From positions 62,001 through 126,000 of the forward strand of contig JBBRAY010000004.1 in the NCBI GenBank assembly GCA_038206355.1: a stretch of 64,000 nucleotides of DNA, written 5' to 3'. The notes below the pieces were generated by a model, which was given only the letters and a program-made list of their open reading frames with translations, did not search any database and was not told where the DNA came from. Shown here piece by piece: positions 53,236 through 63,713 of this stretch (its first letter is position 1; the number at the start of each line of letters is the position of its first letter). The DNA is from JAPLDB01 sp038206355 (GTDB taxonomy: Bacteria; Bacteroidota; Bacteroidia; AKYH767-A; 2013-40CM-41-45). The translations under genes were made by a program, and so were the position numbers.

Positions 53236-55488
53236 ATGAGGAATTGTTTTATCCTTCTTCTTAACTGCATCCTCCCGCTACTGGTTTTTGGCCAGGCCTA
53301 CAAGCCCTTGCGCATAGCAGAAAATATAAAACTAGACGGAAAACTGGATGAAGCCTTTTGGGAGCAAGCACAGGTGGAGAATGATTTTATGCAGGAAGAC
53401 CCTTCAGCAGGAGCGGAACCGACAGAACCAACAGAGATCAGGATTGTTTACAACGATGAATTTTTATTTGTAGGGATGCGCGCTTATGACAAGGAGCCGC
53501 AAAAACTTGTGCGGTCCGCGCTTGAAAGGGATTTTACCATTGACCAGGACGACGGAGTCGCTTTTGTGATTGACACGTACAACGACAAAAGCACAGGTCT
53601 CGTGTTTATCACAAATACCCTGGGCGCCAGATGGGATACTGAACTCTCCGGCGACGGTGGAAATGACAACCCATCATTCAATACCTTCTGGGATGTGGCA
53701 AGCTCAGTGGATTCACTCGGATACTCAGTGGAATTCAGAATACCGTTTTCTTCCCTTCGTTTTGAGTCGAAAGAAATAGTTACCATGGGCTTTCGTTTTG
53801 TCCGCCTCATCAAAAGAAAAAATGAGTATGTAATTTTTCCCCGTGTTGATCCTGCCATCAACGATCCTTATTTCAAAGTTTCCCTGGCGCGTGAAATGGA
53901 ATTCCATCACCTCAAAAGTAAAAAACCGTTTTACATCACGCCGTACGTAACGGCAAACTATTCAGAGACCAGTTCGCTCAATGCCGCGGGCAATGCATAT
54001 GTGAGAAGCAATGAATTTGTTTCCCGGAAGAATTATGTTAGCAATGAGACAGCAGATAAAATTCTAAGTAACGTCGGACTTGACGCAAAATACGGATTGA
54101 GTAAAAATTTTACGTTGGATTTTACACTGAACACCGATTTCGCCCAGGCAGAAGTGGACAACAGGATCATCAACCTGAGCAAATATGAGGTAAACCTTCC
54201 GGAAAAACGGAATTTTTTTCTGGAATCAAAAAATTATCTGGGCTTCTCTTCCACTTCAGGAAATGAATTTTTTATCTCGCGAAAAATCGGAAAGGAGAAT
54301 GGCGAACTCGTTCCCATTATTTCCGGTGTAAGGGTTACCGGTAAGAGCAGGGGATGGCAGATGGGTATTCTCGATATGCAAACGAAAGGTGATATGGTAA
54401 GCAATATTGATCCGCATAACTTTTTTGTTTTTCGCACCCGCAAGGACATTGACACGATAGGAAGCTTTGCAGGCGGAATGATTACCTCACGCTTCAATAC
54501 CGGAAAAAATAATCTCAGCAATCAGACGCTAGCTGTTGATATCGTTAAAAAATTAAACCGGTATGTTATTTTCGTTGGTGCTTATGGCATCAGCACCGTT
54601 GACGGTGAATTCAAAAATGCCCACAAAAGTTCTGACTACAATCTTGCCATTTTCAGAAGTGCAAGAGAAGGATTTACTTATTCACTCACCGCTGACTGGC
54701 TGGGAAGTTTATTTCAGCCGGTGATGGGTTTTGTTGAAGAGAATGATTTGTTGAGTTCCGGCGGAGCGTTGTCGTATGTAAAGAAGGCGAAAAAAGAAAG
54801 CAGCATTGCCTACATGCATGCAAACGTAAATATCAAAGATCGCTACAAGCCTGAATTGGAGAAGGAGGAATCACATTCGGGGTTTACAGAAATAGGTGTC
54901 AGTTTTAAAAGCGGGGCTCAGATCAATGTGATTGCAGCGACCTATAATTCAGATGAACTTTTTTCTGACTGGCAGATCTCTGAGCATATCACCATTCCGA
55001 AGGACAGGTATATTATGTATTCACCTTCATTGTATATTAACTCACCACAGAAAAGCAGTTTTCGCGGAGACCTTTCTATAGAGTTGCTCGATTTTTATGG
55101 TGGAAGGAGAATCACAGTTGCACCCGACCTGACCTATGTTTTCAATAAGTACATTAAGGCACAGGTTATTTATCAGATGAACAGGATTCGGTTCCCGGCC
55201 AGCTTCTCAGACAACGGCGACGCACAATACCTCTCTCACCTCGTCAGCTTAAACCTTTACTTGTTTTTGTCCTCGAAATTTTCCATAAAACTTTTATCAC
55301 AGTATGATAACCTCAGCAATTCACTAGGAAGCAATTTGCGTTTGCGTTATAATCCGTGCGAGGGAACAGATTTGTATATCGTATATAATTCAGGAATGAA
55401 TACGCAGGTGAACAGACCGGATCCGCATTTGCCCGTCATCGCCAACCAGGCCATCGTAGTGAAGTTTTCAAAAACTTTTGGGTTGTAA
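53236..55488 (+). CDS. DUF5916 outer-membrane protein with CBM9-like domain
   Basis: 750 residues. A signal peptide (to 19, VFGQ) precedes a CBM9-like beta-sandwich (about 25-200: 'IKLDGKLDEAFWEQAQ', 'EIRIVYNDEFLFVGMRAYD'), then the DUF5916 body with 'FTLDFTLNTDFAQAEVDNRIINLSKYEVNLPEKRNFFLE' split across its core. The C-terminal half has amphipathic strands and ends in 'QAIVVKFSKTFGL', consistent with an outer-membrane barrel. The CBM9-like domain suggests carbohydrate contact, but this is an inference. TATTCTTG just upstream (53220-53227) is one base off the -7 consensus. The stop is two bases from the convergent gene's stop. Confidence 0.9.
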   Translation: MRNCFILLLNCILPLLVFGQAYKPLRIAENIKLDGKLDEAFWEQAQVENDFMQEDPSAGAEPTEPTEIRIVYNDEFLFVGMRAYDKEPQKLVRSALERDFTIDQDDGVAFVIDTYNDKSTGLVFITNTLGARWDTELSGDGGNDNPSFNTFWDVASSVDSLGYSVEFRIPFSSLRFESKEIVTMGFRFVRLIKRKNEYVIFPRVDPAINDPYFKVSLAREMEFHHLKSKKPFYITPYVTANYSETSSLNAAGNAYVRSNEFVSRKNYVSNETADKILSNVGLDAKYGLSKNFTLDFTLNTDFAQAEVDNRIINLSKYEVNLPEKRNFFLESKNYLGFSSTSGNEFFISRKIGKENGELVPIISGVRVTGKSRGWQMGILDMQTKGDMVSNIDPHNFFVFRTRKDIDTIGSFAGGMITSRFNTGKNNLSNQTLAVDIVKKLNRYVIFVGAYGISTVDGEFKNAHKSSDYNLAIFRSAREGFTYSLTADWLGSLFQPVMGFVEENDLLSSGGALSYVKKAKKESSIAYMHANVNIKDRYKPELEKEESHSGFTEIGVSFKSGAQINVIAATYNSDELFSDWQISEHITIPKDRYIMYSPSLYINSPQKSSFRGDLSIELLDFYGGRRITVAPDLTYVFNKYIKAQVIYQMNRIRFPASFSDNGDAQYLSHLVSLNLYLFLSSKFSIKLLSQYDNLSNSLGSNLRLRYNPCEGTDLYIVYNSGMNTQVNRPDPHLPVIANQAIVVKFSKTFGL

Positions 55489-55490
55489 AA

Positions 55491-58400
55491 TTACCACTTC
55501 TCAATTCTCGTCACATATTTTCCGTTGTTGCCTGTAATTTCAAGCAGGTAAACAGCAGGCGCAAGAGATGAAACAGAGATGTGAATTTCCGGAAGCGGAT
55601 GCGACGATGTTTCAAAAACTTTTCTTCCAAGAACATCATATAAAACGATCATCACTTCTTTATCAGTAATAAAATTTCCTGAAAGAGAAATGGTAAGGTC
55701 GTCATATGCAGGATTAGGAAATACCTTTATGGTTCCGGAAGAAAAATCTGTTTTGATAGCAGCATAAATAAAATTCGATGTGTCAGAATTGTTCGACGCG
55801 CATCCGTTGGCATCTGTAAAGACAACATAATACAAGCCGTTATGTACCGGCACGAAATAATTATTTGTCGCACCTGCAATCATCCCAATGCCCACTTCAT
55901 ACCATTGGTTTCCGGTTGCAGCACTTGAATACAATGAGTCGAAAGGTGCATTGTCGCTGAGGATGAGCGGAGCCGACGGCTGATAATTAGTAACGGTAAC
56001 AGAATCAGTTCCGGAACATCCGAAGCCATCAGCAACAGTTACATGATACGTTCCTGCAGATGCAGTAATACATGATGTCGTATTTCCTGTCGTCCACTGG
56101 TAAGAAGTGAATCCTGCAGTTGCACACAAGAGGGTGTCAGTTCCAATACAAACAGGAATATTTCCCGAAGGTTGAATTCCGGGAACGGGAACTGAATGAT
56201 TGTTTACTGTTACTGAGTCCATGCCTGTGCATCCAAAAGCATCTGTAACGGTGACCTGATAAATTCCTAAAGGTGCATTGATGCACTGAACAGTATTTCC
56301 GTTAGACCACTGGTAGTTTGCAAATCCTGCCGACGCACATAATAAAGTATCGCTCCCCGTACAAACAGTCAGCGTTCCCGAAGGCTGAATATTGGCAACC
56401 GGTGCCGTACGGTTATTTATTGTTACGGCATCAGTACCAACACATCCGAAACCATCAGTAACCGTTACGTTATAATTGCCTGCTGAAACGGTGATGCAAT
56501 TGACGCTGCTTGCGTTGGACCATAAGTAACTTGCAAAACCTGCATTGGCACACAAAGCAGTATCGTTATCCGGACAAATCAATACAGTTCCTGATGGCTG
56601 AATATTGGGAACAGGCAATGCATGACCGGTTACACTATGTGATGTACTTGTACGTGAACATCCGAATGCATTTGAAAGTACCAATGAATAAGTCCCGGCA
56701 CCGACATTGATACATGAATCAGTATATGCTCCGTTATTCCAGTTGAATGAATATGGCGCGCTGTTATTTCCGGTGAATGAAGCACAAAGCGCAACCGTAG
56801 ATCCGGTACAGACATCTGAACTGCCGGTCACAGTAACCGGAGGCGCTGCAGTATGCATTTGTAGTTGAATTGATTTCACTGTTGCACATCCGTTCGCATC
56901 AGTAAACGTAACCGTGTAAGTATTACTTGATGAAGCAGTGATGGAAGAAGTTGTTCCTCCTGTTGACCAGCTGTATGAACTTACAGGCCGCGATAAAGAA
57001 TCTACCGCTGAAAGAATAAACGATGTTCCTTCACAAAAACCATTTGAAGTATCTGCGGAAAAAACAGGACTGTAACTGATGCCACTATACACTGTTACGT
57101 TGTCACTGCCACTGCATCCAAAACCATTGGTTACAGAAACAGAATAAACGCCGGAGGTATTTACAGTTATAGATGATGTGGTTGCATTCGTTGACCAGAG
57201 ATAGGAACTGAAACCGGCTGTCGCTACGAGTGTGGTGTTTGCTCCCGGACAAATAAATGCAGAGTCCTGCGGTTGTATGTTCGGATTTGGCGCCGGTTGA
57301 CTGGTTACCGTATATGTCCCTGTTCCGGCAGTATCGCATCCGAAGCGATTGGTGATGGCAACAGAATAAGTTCCGCCATGAGAGAAGATACAGGAATCAG
57401 TAAATGCACCGGAATTCCATGAAAAAGTATATGGACCTGAACCGTTATCATTGAATGTAGCGCATAGCTGAACAGAATCTCCTGCACAAACACTTGCAGC
57501 GCCACTGATATTCGGCACCGGAGGAACAGGCTGAAGCTGAATGGTAATTGAATCTACTGTTGGACATCCGTACTGATCAACGAAAGTGGTAACGAAAGTT
57601 CCGCTTGTGGTAGGAAAAACAAATGGTCCGCTCGCGCCGGTATTCCAGGAGACACCCCATACCGATTGAAATGCGGAGTCGTATGCATGGATTGAATAGG
57701 AGGATCCTTCGCACAACCCATTCGGAGAGGAGACGGCAAACTCAATGTTATATGCTGTTCCACCGGTTATACTTTTTGACGCTGATGCAGAACAACCCCT
57801 GTAATCATAAACTGTAACGGAATATGTTCCGGCAGTACTCACGGTAATAGTTCTGGTATGCGCACCATTACTCCATGTATATTCATACATGTTTGCGGGA
57901 GCAGATAGCGTAACTGTTGTACCCGGGCACAGCAATGTATCTCCGCTTGTAATTTGTATACTGGCTGTCACGTTGCAGGTGCGGCAGGCAGAAGAGTCAC
58001 GATAACTTTTTGCCGTGCAGCCCGCAATAGTATCAGATGCTGAATAGAGCGGTGAGGTAGTATTTACATTGAATGCATATACATAAGGAAAAGCAGGATA
58101 TGTGATGGGAGGAATATTTCCGTCAATGCATCCTGAGTTACCGCTGAGACTCGTTTTATAAAGCACAGGAAATTCTGTAAATGAGCTTCCGTCAAAATAG
58201 GTAAAGGCAGTAGCTACGTAACCATCATATGTTTTCGTTGACTTCGAACAATTGTACGCAGTGGATTTTTTTGAAGTGAGGATGTTGAATGAATTATCCA
58301 TTGTAATAATTCTCAACGAGTCATATACAGGCGCTACCGGACGGGAAACAACTACTACATTATTTGACGGAGACAGAAACATCGAGTAATCACCTTTCAG

Positions 58401-59708
58401 TGAGTCGATAGAATAAGAGTCTATATAAGTACCGCTTCCGTTAAACCGGGAGATATAATAAAAGTACGAGCTGGCAGTTGGTTCATAAAATCTACCTGGA
58501 AAAAGGTATTCACCCGCTGAGTTCTGTAGTGGCTGGCCGTTCTGTGAGGACTGTGTATTCTGGTAGATGCCATTTAGCCATAAAAAATTTCCGTTCACAT
58601 CCATCTTTGCCGCCACCTGGTCGTGACTGTCGAATTGAACATGGTTGCCACCATTGGGACCTGGAAAATTGTAACCATATTGTCCGTTGAGTAAAACATT
58701 CCCGTCTGAGGTTTTTGCAAAGGAGAGAAAATCCATTTCCCAGCTGCCGAGGTCATAACTTTTTTGTGTTACGGTATTTCCATTCTGGTCATAGATGACT
58801 ACTTCCAGCGGATTTTTATTTACGATGAGTCCTACGCGGGTATTACTGAAAGTAAATAAAAGTTTGTCGCCGAATATGCCGTCGTATTTCTGCCATACTA
58901 TATTTCCGTTGAGGTCTATTTTTGTAATCGAAAATTCTGAATTGGCAGAGAGGAAAACATATCCCGAGTCAAAATATTCAAAGTTGTTTACGTCGAAGAG
59001 GTAATTGAAATTCCGCGACCACTGTACTTGTCCGTTCTTATTCGTCTTGATAAACATCGGACTGCTACATTCCCCGCAGTTGTCGTATTGTCCGGCGATG
59101 AGGTATCCGCTGTCGATAGGGTTTTGTACTACTTTGTTAAGGTTGAAAAGCTGAAGTTTTAAAAGTTTGAGAAAAACAGAATCAGTGGGCATTCCCAGTG
59201 AAGTACCGATGGTAACGGGTTTGCACACACTTACAGGCGGACAAAAATTTTGTGCTGAATTCAGACAAACGGTATAATTTCCTTTTGTATTGTAAAGATG
59301 CGTCGGACTGATGGCGTTGCTTGAAGTCCCATCGCCAAAATACCATTGATAGGCGTAAGTATTGGTGGAGGTATTCGTAAGTGTAGCGGCATATCCGCCC
59401 ACACTTGGATTGAATGATACAACGGGTCGTTGTACTTGCCGGATGATGATGCTTGCATTTCCGTTACACGCCGAGCCATCAACGGTATTCAGTGTAATTG
59501 TTCCCGGACCGGTGGCATAAGTATAACTAACGGTAGAACCATTGCTCCAGGAATAACTCTGATAAACATCATTTACATAAAGGTATGTTGAACTGCCCGT
59601 GCAAATGGTGTCCTCACCAAAAATGACGGGGTTGCATTGCGCGGAAGAACGCTGAATTCCACCGGTAAAAAGTATCAATAAAAGGGCAAAGGGTAAAAGT
59701 TTCTGCAT
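55491..59708 (-). CDS. Large Ig/PKD-repeat surface protein with T9SS sorting domain
   Basis: 1405 residues from the ATG at 59708, which opens into a signal peptide (MQKLLPFALLLILFTGGIQR); the frame continues to a GTG at 59786, but that part overlaps an intergenic repeat. A PKD domain (about 95-180, FGDGTSSNAISPTHLYNTKG) is followed by a propeller-like region (about 190-560), then many SprB/Ig-like repeats (about 580-1290; 'CASAGFANYQWSNGNT', 'GIYQVTVTDAFGCTG'). The type A T9SS domain is at the end (IKVFPNPAYDDLTI ... LAPAVYLLEI). It is probably an adhesin-like surface protein. No enzyme motif seen. Confidence 0.9.
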   Translation of the reverse strand: MQKLLPFALLLILFTGGIQRSSAQCNPVIFGEDTICTGSSTYLYVNDVYQSYSWSNGSTVSYTYATGPGTITLNTVDGSACNGNASIIIRQVQRPVVSFNPSVGGYAATLTNTSTNTYAYQWYFGDGTSSNAISPTHLYNTKGNYTVCLNSAQNFCPPVSVCKPVTIGTSLGMPTDSVFLKLLKLQLFNLNKVVQNPIDSGYLIAGQYDNCGECSSPMFIKTNKNGQVQWSRNFNYLFDVNNFEYFDSGYVFLSANSEFSITKIDLNGNIVWQKYDGIFGDKLLFTFSNTRVGLIVNKNPLEVVIYDQNGNTVTQKSYDLGSWEMDFLSFAKTSDGNVLLNGQYGYNFPGPNGGNHVQFDSHDQVAAKMDVNGNFLWLNGIYQNTQSSQNGQPLQNSAGEYLFPGRFYEPTASSYFYYISRFNGSGTYIDSYSIDSLKGDYSMFLSPSNNVVVVSRPVAPVYDSLRIITMDNSFNILTSKKSTAYNCSKSTKTYDGYVATAFTYFDGSSFTEFPVLYKTSLSGNSGCIDGNIPPITYPAFPYVYAFNVNTTSPLYSASDTIAGCTAKSYRDSSACRTCNVTASIQITSGDTLLCPGTTVTLSAPANMYEYTWSNGAHTRTITVSTAGTYSVTVYDYRGCSASASKSITGGTAYNIEFAVSSPNGLCEGSSYSIHAYDSAFQSVWGVSWNTGASGPFVFPTTSGTFVTTFVDQYGCPTVDSITIQLQPVPPVPNISGAASVCAGDSVQLCATFNDNGSGPYTFSWNSGAFTDSCIFSHGGTYSVAITNRFGCDTAGTGTYTVTSQPAPNPNIQPQDSAFICPGANTTLVATAGFSSYLWSTNATTSSITVNTSGVYSVSVTNGFGCSGSDNVTVYSGISYSPVFSADTSNGFCEGTSFILSAVDSLSRPVSSYSWSTGGTTSSITASSSNTYTVTFTDANGCATVKSIQLQMHTAAPPVTVTGSSDVCTGSTVALCASFTGNNSAPYSFNWNNGAYTDSCINVGAGTYSLVLSNAFGCSRTSTSHSVTGHALPVPNIQPSGTVLICPDNDTALCANAGFASYLWSNASSVNCITVSAGNYNVTVTDGFGCVGTDAVTINNRTAPVANIQPSGTLTVCTGSDTLLCASAGFANYQWSNGNTVQCINAPLGIYQVTVTDAFGCTGMDSVTVNNHSVPVPGIQPSGNIPVCIGTDTLLCATAGFTSYQWTTGNTTSCITASAGTYHVTVADGFGCSGTDSVTVTNYQPSAPLILSDNAPFDSLYSSAATGNQWYEVGIGMIAGATNNYFVPVHNGLYYVVFTDANGCASNNSDTSNFIYAAIKTDFSSGTIKVFPNPAYDDLTISLSGNFITDKEVMIVLYDVLGRKVFETSSHPLPEIHISVSSLAPAVYLLEITGNNGKYVTRIEKW

Positions 59709-59773
59709 GCTGGTTTTGGCTTGAAAAGGAGAGCCGAAAGTACTGAAAAAAATACGTCTAAATCGGGCTATGG

Positions 59774-59797
59774 AGAGGTTTTCCACCTCATCGGGGT
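59774..59797. repeat. Intergenic hairpin element, copy 2
   Basis: AGAGGTTTTCCACCT (59774-59788) is identical to 7806-7820 and is followed by CATCGGGG. It sits upstream of the ATG at 59708, in the divergent gap before the DUF3109 gene. Confidence 0.45.
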
Positions 59798-59908
59798 TTA
59801 AATAAAACGAATCATTTTTTAATAATTCAACTCCACCAAAAAATGATTATGCTTTTCCTTTCCGCTCTCAGTTGTTAGTCCCCTGTTCATTTTACTTCGC
59901 ATACCCAT

Positions 59909-59939
59909 TTTGCCCCCTCCCTTATTTCCTCTACTTTCG
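59909..59939 (+). promoter_or_regulatory. Near-consensus promoter of the DUF3109-asd unit
   Basis: TTTG (59909-59912), 19 bases, then TACTTTCG (59932-59939), one mismatch to TAnnTTTG. It predicts a start near 59945, about 25 bases before the ATG at 59970. Confidence 0.6.
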
Positions 59940-59969
59940 TTCCTTATCTAAAGGAAGAAATTTCCAACC

Positions 59970-60551
59970 ATGCTTGCCATACAATCCACCCTCGTCTCTG
60001 AGGAAATTATTGAAAAAAGATTTGTCTGCGATCTGCATGCCTGCAAAGGCGGATGCTGCGTGAAAGGGGATTATGGGGCTCCGTTAGAGGAAGATGAGTT
60101 GGCCGAACTGGACAAAGTTTATCCCAAGGTCAAACCATACCTCACAGAAGGCGGAATAAAAGCCATTGAAAAGCAGGGAAAATATTTATTGTATGAAAAG
60201 ACAGAATGGGTAACGCCACTCATCAACGGTCGCGAATGTGCATACACCATTTTTGATAAGGGTATTGCAAAATGCGGAATAGAGAAGGCATACTTCGATG
60301 GCAAAATTAAATTCCGCAAACCGGTGTCATGTCATTTGTATCCTGTGCGCATCAACAAAATGAAAAACTCTGTAGAAGCTATCAACTACGACAAGTGGAG
60401 CATCTGCAAACCGGCATGTAAGCTGGGCGATTCATTAAAAGTTCCGATTTATAAATTTCTGAAAGACTCGCTTACGAGAAAATTTGGTGAGGCATGGTAC
60501 AAGGAACTGGAAGTGGCGGCAGAAGAATTGAATAAACAAAACGTAAAATAA
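59970..60551 (+). CDS. DUF3109 family cysteine-rich protein
   Basis: 193 residues, the normal size for DUF3109. Clustered cysteines (C20, C25, C29 and C30 in VCDLHACKGGCC) and further ones around 'ECAYTIFDKGIAKCGIE', 'PVSCHLYPVRI' and 'SICKPACKLG' suggest metal or Fe-S binding, as in the YkgJ/CxxCxxCC relatives. Biochemical role unknown. It is followed ten bases later by asd, so the two probably share a transcript from the promoter at 59909-59939. No signal peptide. Confidence 0.93.
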   Translation: MLAIQSTLVSEEIIEKRFVCDLHACKGGCCVKGDYGAPLEEDELAELDKVYPKVKPYLTEGGIKAIEKQGKYLLYEKTEWVTPLINGRECAYTIFDKGIAKCGIEKAYFDGKIKFRKPVSCHLYPVRINKMKNSVEAINYDKWSICKPACKLGDSLKVPIYKFLKDSLTRKFGEAWYKELEVAAEELNKQNVK

Positions 60552-60561
60552 TTTTATAGCG

Positions 60562-61551
60562 ATGAAAGTAGCAGTGGCGGGTGCGACCGGATTGGTGGGC
60601 ACTAAAATGCTGGAAGTATTGGCTGAACGGAATTTTCCGGTGACGGAATTAATTCCTGTGGCAACAGAAAAATCTGTTGGAAAAGAAATTGAATTCAAAG
60701 GAAAAAAGTATAAAGTAGTTTCAATGACTACTGCCATTGCGATGAAACCACAGATTGCGCTGTTCAGTGCCGGTGGAACGACCTCTTTAGAATGGGCGCC
60801 GCAGTTTGCTGCTGTGGGTTGTACTGTGATAGACAATTCTTCTGCATGGAGAATGGATCCGGAAAAAAAACTGATCGTTCCGGAAATCAATGCGCACGAA
60901 CTCACAAATGAAAACAAGATCATCGCCAATCCAAATTGTTCTACAATTCAGATGGTAATGGTGCTTAATCCATTGCATAAAAAATATAAAATCAAGCGCG
61001 TTGTTGTTTCTACGTATCAGTCGGTAACGGGAAGCGGTGCAAAAGCGCAACGCCAGCTTGAAATGGAAAGTGTCGGAGATTTTTCAGAAAAATTTTATCC
61101 GCATCAGATATACAGAAACATACTTCCCCAGGTAGATTCCTTTCTCGATAACGGATACACGAAAGAAGAAATCAAAATGGTAAATGAGACGCGGAAAATT
61201 CTTGGTGATGATTCCATCCGTGTAACAGCTACTACCGTTCGCGTTCCTGTCAAGGGCGGACACAGCGAAAGTGTAAATGTTGAGTTTGAAAAAGATTTTG
61301 ATATCGCCGAAGTGAAAATAATCCTCAGCGAAACTAAAGGCGTAGTTCTTGAAGACGACCCATCTACATTGAAATATCCCATGCCATTACATGCAGAAGG
61401 AAAAGACGATGTTTTTGTCGGGCGCATCCGCAGGGATGAATCGCAAGCAAACACATTAAACTGCTGGATCGTTTCCGACAACCTCCGCAAAGGCGCTGCG
61501 ACCAATGCAGTTCAGATTGCTGAATATCTGATGGAGAATAAATTTGTGTAA
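60562..61551 (+). CDS. asd: Aspartate-semialdehyde dehydrogenase
   Basis: 329 residues. An N-terminal Rossmann motif (GATGLVGTKM) is followed by the catalytic cysteine C126 in NPNCSTIQM and the substrate-binding region with 'VKGGHSESVN', whose His acts as acid/base. It converts aspartyl phosphate to aspartate semialdehyde, the branch point to lysine/diaminopimelate, threonine and methionine. Length and motifs are those of the bacterial class. It is the second gene of the DUF3109-asd pair. The stop is 12 bases from the stop of the convergent T9SS gene. Confidence 0.96.
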   Translation: MKVAVAGATGLVGTKMLEVLAERNFPVTELIPVATEKSVGKEIEFKGKKYKVVSMTTAIAMKPQIALFSAGGTTSLEWAPQFAAVGCTVIDNSSAWRMDPEKKLIVPEINAHELTNENKIIANPNCSTIQMVMVLNPLHKKYKIKRVVVSTYQSVTGSGAKAQRQLEMESVGDFSEKFYPHQIYRNILPQVDSFLDNGYTKEEIKMVNETRKILGDDSIRVTATTVRVPVKGGHSESVNVEFEKDFDIAEVKIILSETKGVVLEDDPSTLKYPMPLHAEGKDDVFVGRIRRDESQANTLNCWIVSDNLRKGAATNAVQIAEYLMENKFV

Positions 61552-61562
61552 GGAAAATTGAA

Positions 61563-63713
61563 TTATTGCTTTACGAATTTAGTGCGGAAAGTTTTTGAAC
61601 CGCACAAAAGTTCAAGGTAATACATTCCATGCGCAAATTGAGAAACATCAATTGTCGTTTCAGATTTGATATTAGATGATTGAAGCAGGGCAACTCTTTC
61701 GGGGGCCTGATGTACCAATTCACCCAGCATATTAAAGATCGAAATCAGTGTGGCTGCTTCATTTGGTATACTGCCGGCGATAGGAAATGGAATTTGAATT
61801 GTCAATATACCATCTACCGGGTTGGGATAAACGTCAATCTTCGTCCCCGCAATTCCGGGAAAAATTTCGAACTGAGCGGTTATGATGACGTCGAATACCG
61901 CTGCTTCCACTTCACATCCATTCACATCGGTTGCCACTACATTGTAGTCGCCATTCTGAATGGCGACATAAAAATAATCTGTTGCACCGGGTATAACCGC
62001 ACCATTATAATACCACTGATAGCTTGCCGAGCCCTGATTGGCAGATAATGTATCCCCGATTTGTTGAATGCCTTGCGGTGACGGAAAAGGATAAACAGTG
62101 ATGTAACTAACGATTGTGAGCGTATCACTTCCGGCAGCATTTGTGGCGATGAGTTGAACGTCATAATTGCCGGGTGTGTTATAACAAATGCCGACAGGAT
62201 TTTGTGTTGTAGAAGTATCCGGAGAGGCGCCCTGAAAAAACCATTGCCAGCCTGTCGGGTAATTCGAAGATAAATCAGTGTAGTCTACACAGCCACCACA
62301 TAACGCTGTATCATTTGCATTAAATGAAACAGCAGGCGGGAGAATCAATCCACAATCACTGAGGTTAACCATACCGCCGGCAAAACTCATCCCGCCTGTT
62401 CCGGAAATTCCTCCGGCAACGTTTGCTGAACCGGTGGATACGAGGGTGGGTGCGGCCGGACTCGGAGCGCCACCAACAAGCCAGCAGCAGGTAGTGGTAA
62501 AGTTTGAATCTGTTTTTATAAAAAATATTTCATCAGGGGCTCCGTTTGCAAGGTATTTATATTTGTATCCGGCAATTGCAAATCCACCGTCAGGCGTTTT
62601 TACAATTGATTTTCCAACTTCATTCAGGTTAGCTATCCCGATTACTTTTGTCATCAACTGGTTGCCATTGCCATCAATCTTTATCAGGTAAATATCCTGA
62701 ACCTGCCCAAAGGAAGCAGATGTTCCAACAATATCATATCCACCATCAGATGTCTGTACAACGGATTCTGCAAATTCATCATTGTTGGATGAACTGCTGC
62801 CGATGCCACCATAGAAACTTGACCATTGCATAGTACCGTTGCCATTTAATTTCACTGCGTAATAATCCCAGGTGAATCCACCACCTTTTGGTTGTGCAGC
62901 TTCACCGACTACCATATATCCACCATCGGCAGTATTAATAATTGAACGGGCATAATCCGGGTAAAAATTTCCGGGACTGGGATTTACAATTTTATTGTGC
63001 CAGAGGAGAGTGCCTGAGCTATCTAATTTGATCACATAATAATCATTGGAAGATGTACTTGCGCTTCCCGTCCATGTATAAGTGGTTCCACAAACTGCAA
63101 ATCCGCCATCAGGCGACTGAACCAAGGAATACGCCATGTCTGCACTGGTCTGGCCAACCCTTGTATCCCAAAGCATGACACCATTCATGTCTAATTTTAC
63201 GATGTACATATCATTCACTGTTGCGCCAAAGGAATTTGTTTGTCCTGCAATTGCAAATCCGCTGTCATTCGTTTGAACAATTTCCCATGCTTCATCAGTG
63301 CCCGTACCTCCGATGGTCTTTGTCCATTGTACTGTACCGCCACCATCTAATTTCACAATGTAAAAGTCATCACCTCCCTGCCCGAAGGAATTTGTAAAGC
63401 CCGCAATTGCATATCCGCCATCAAAACACTGAACGATGGATCGTCCGTAGTCATCATTCGTACCCCCTACAGAACGCGACCATTGCATTGCGCCTGTGCT
63501 GTCTAATTTTACTACATAAACATCCCAACCACCTGACCCGAATGAATTGGTTTGTCCGGCAATGACGTAACCTCCATCAGTGGTATGAACCATTGAATGC
63601 CCCTGGTCATCACCGGGACCGCCTATGGTGAGGCACTTCAGGTTTTGAGAAAATGCGCAGTGCATTAAACCGCAGTTAAAGATGATAATTAAAAGGATGA
63701 AATTTTTATTCAT
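61563..63713 (-). CDS. Propeller/PKD secreted protein with T9SS sorting domain
   Basis: 716 residues. After a signal peptide (to about 23) come seven or so propeller units of the kind 'ArSIVQTxDGGYAIAGxTNSFGxGxDDxYIVKLDxxGxxQWxxxxGG' (residues about 25-420). A PKD domain follows (about 455-540: 'CVDYTDLSSNYPTGWQWFFQG'), then an Ig-like region with 'SASYQWYYNGAVIPGATDYF'. The last 85 residues are a type A T9SS domain (IDVYPNPVDGILTI ... FAHGMYYLELL). It is a surface or secreted protein of unknown role; the three other propeller cargos in this window are similar in style but not close in repeat sequence. Confidence 0.9.
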   Translation of the reverse strand: MNKNFILLIIIFNCGLMHCAFSQNLKCLTIGGPGDDQGHSMVHTTDGGYVIAGQTNSFGSGGWDVYVVKLDSTGAMQWSRSVGGTNDDYGRSIVQCFDGGYAIAGFTNSFGQGGDDFYIVKLDGGGTVQWTKTIGGTGTDEAWEIVQTNDSGFAIAGQTNSFGATVNDMYIVKLDMNGVMLWDTRVGQTSADMAYSLVQSPDGGFAVCGTTYTWTGSASTSSNDYYVIKLDSSGTLLWHNKIVNPSPGNFYPDYARSIINTADGGYMVVGEAAQPKGGGFTWDYYAVKLNGNGTMQWSSFYGGIGSSSSNNDEFAESVVQTSDGGYDIVGTSASFGQVQDIYLIKIDGNGNQLMTKVIGIANLNEVGKSIVKTPDGGFAIAGYKYKYLANGAPDEIFFIKTDSNFTTTCCWLVGGAPSPAAPTLVSTGSANVAGGISGTGGMSFAGGMVNLSDCGLILPPAVSFNANDTALCGGCVDYTDLSSNYPTGWQWFFQGASPDTSTTQNPVGICYNTPGNYDVQLIATNAAGSDTLTIVSYITVYPFPSPQGIQQIGDTLSANQGSASYQWYYNGAVIPGATDYFYVAIQNGDYNVVATDVNGCEVEAAVFDVIITAQFEIFPGIAGTKIDVYPNPVDGILTIQIPFPIAGSIPNEAATLISIFNMLGELVHQAPERVALLQSSNIKSETTIDVSQFAHGMYYLELLCGSKTFRTKFVKQ

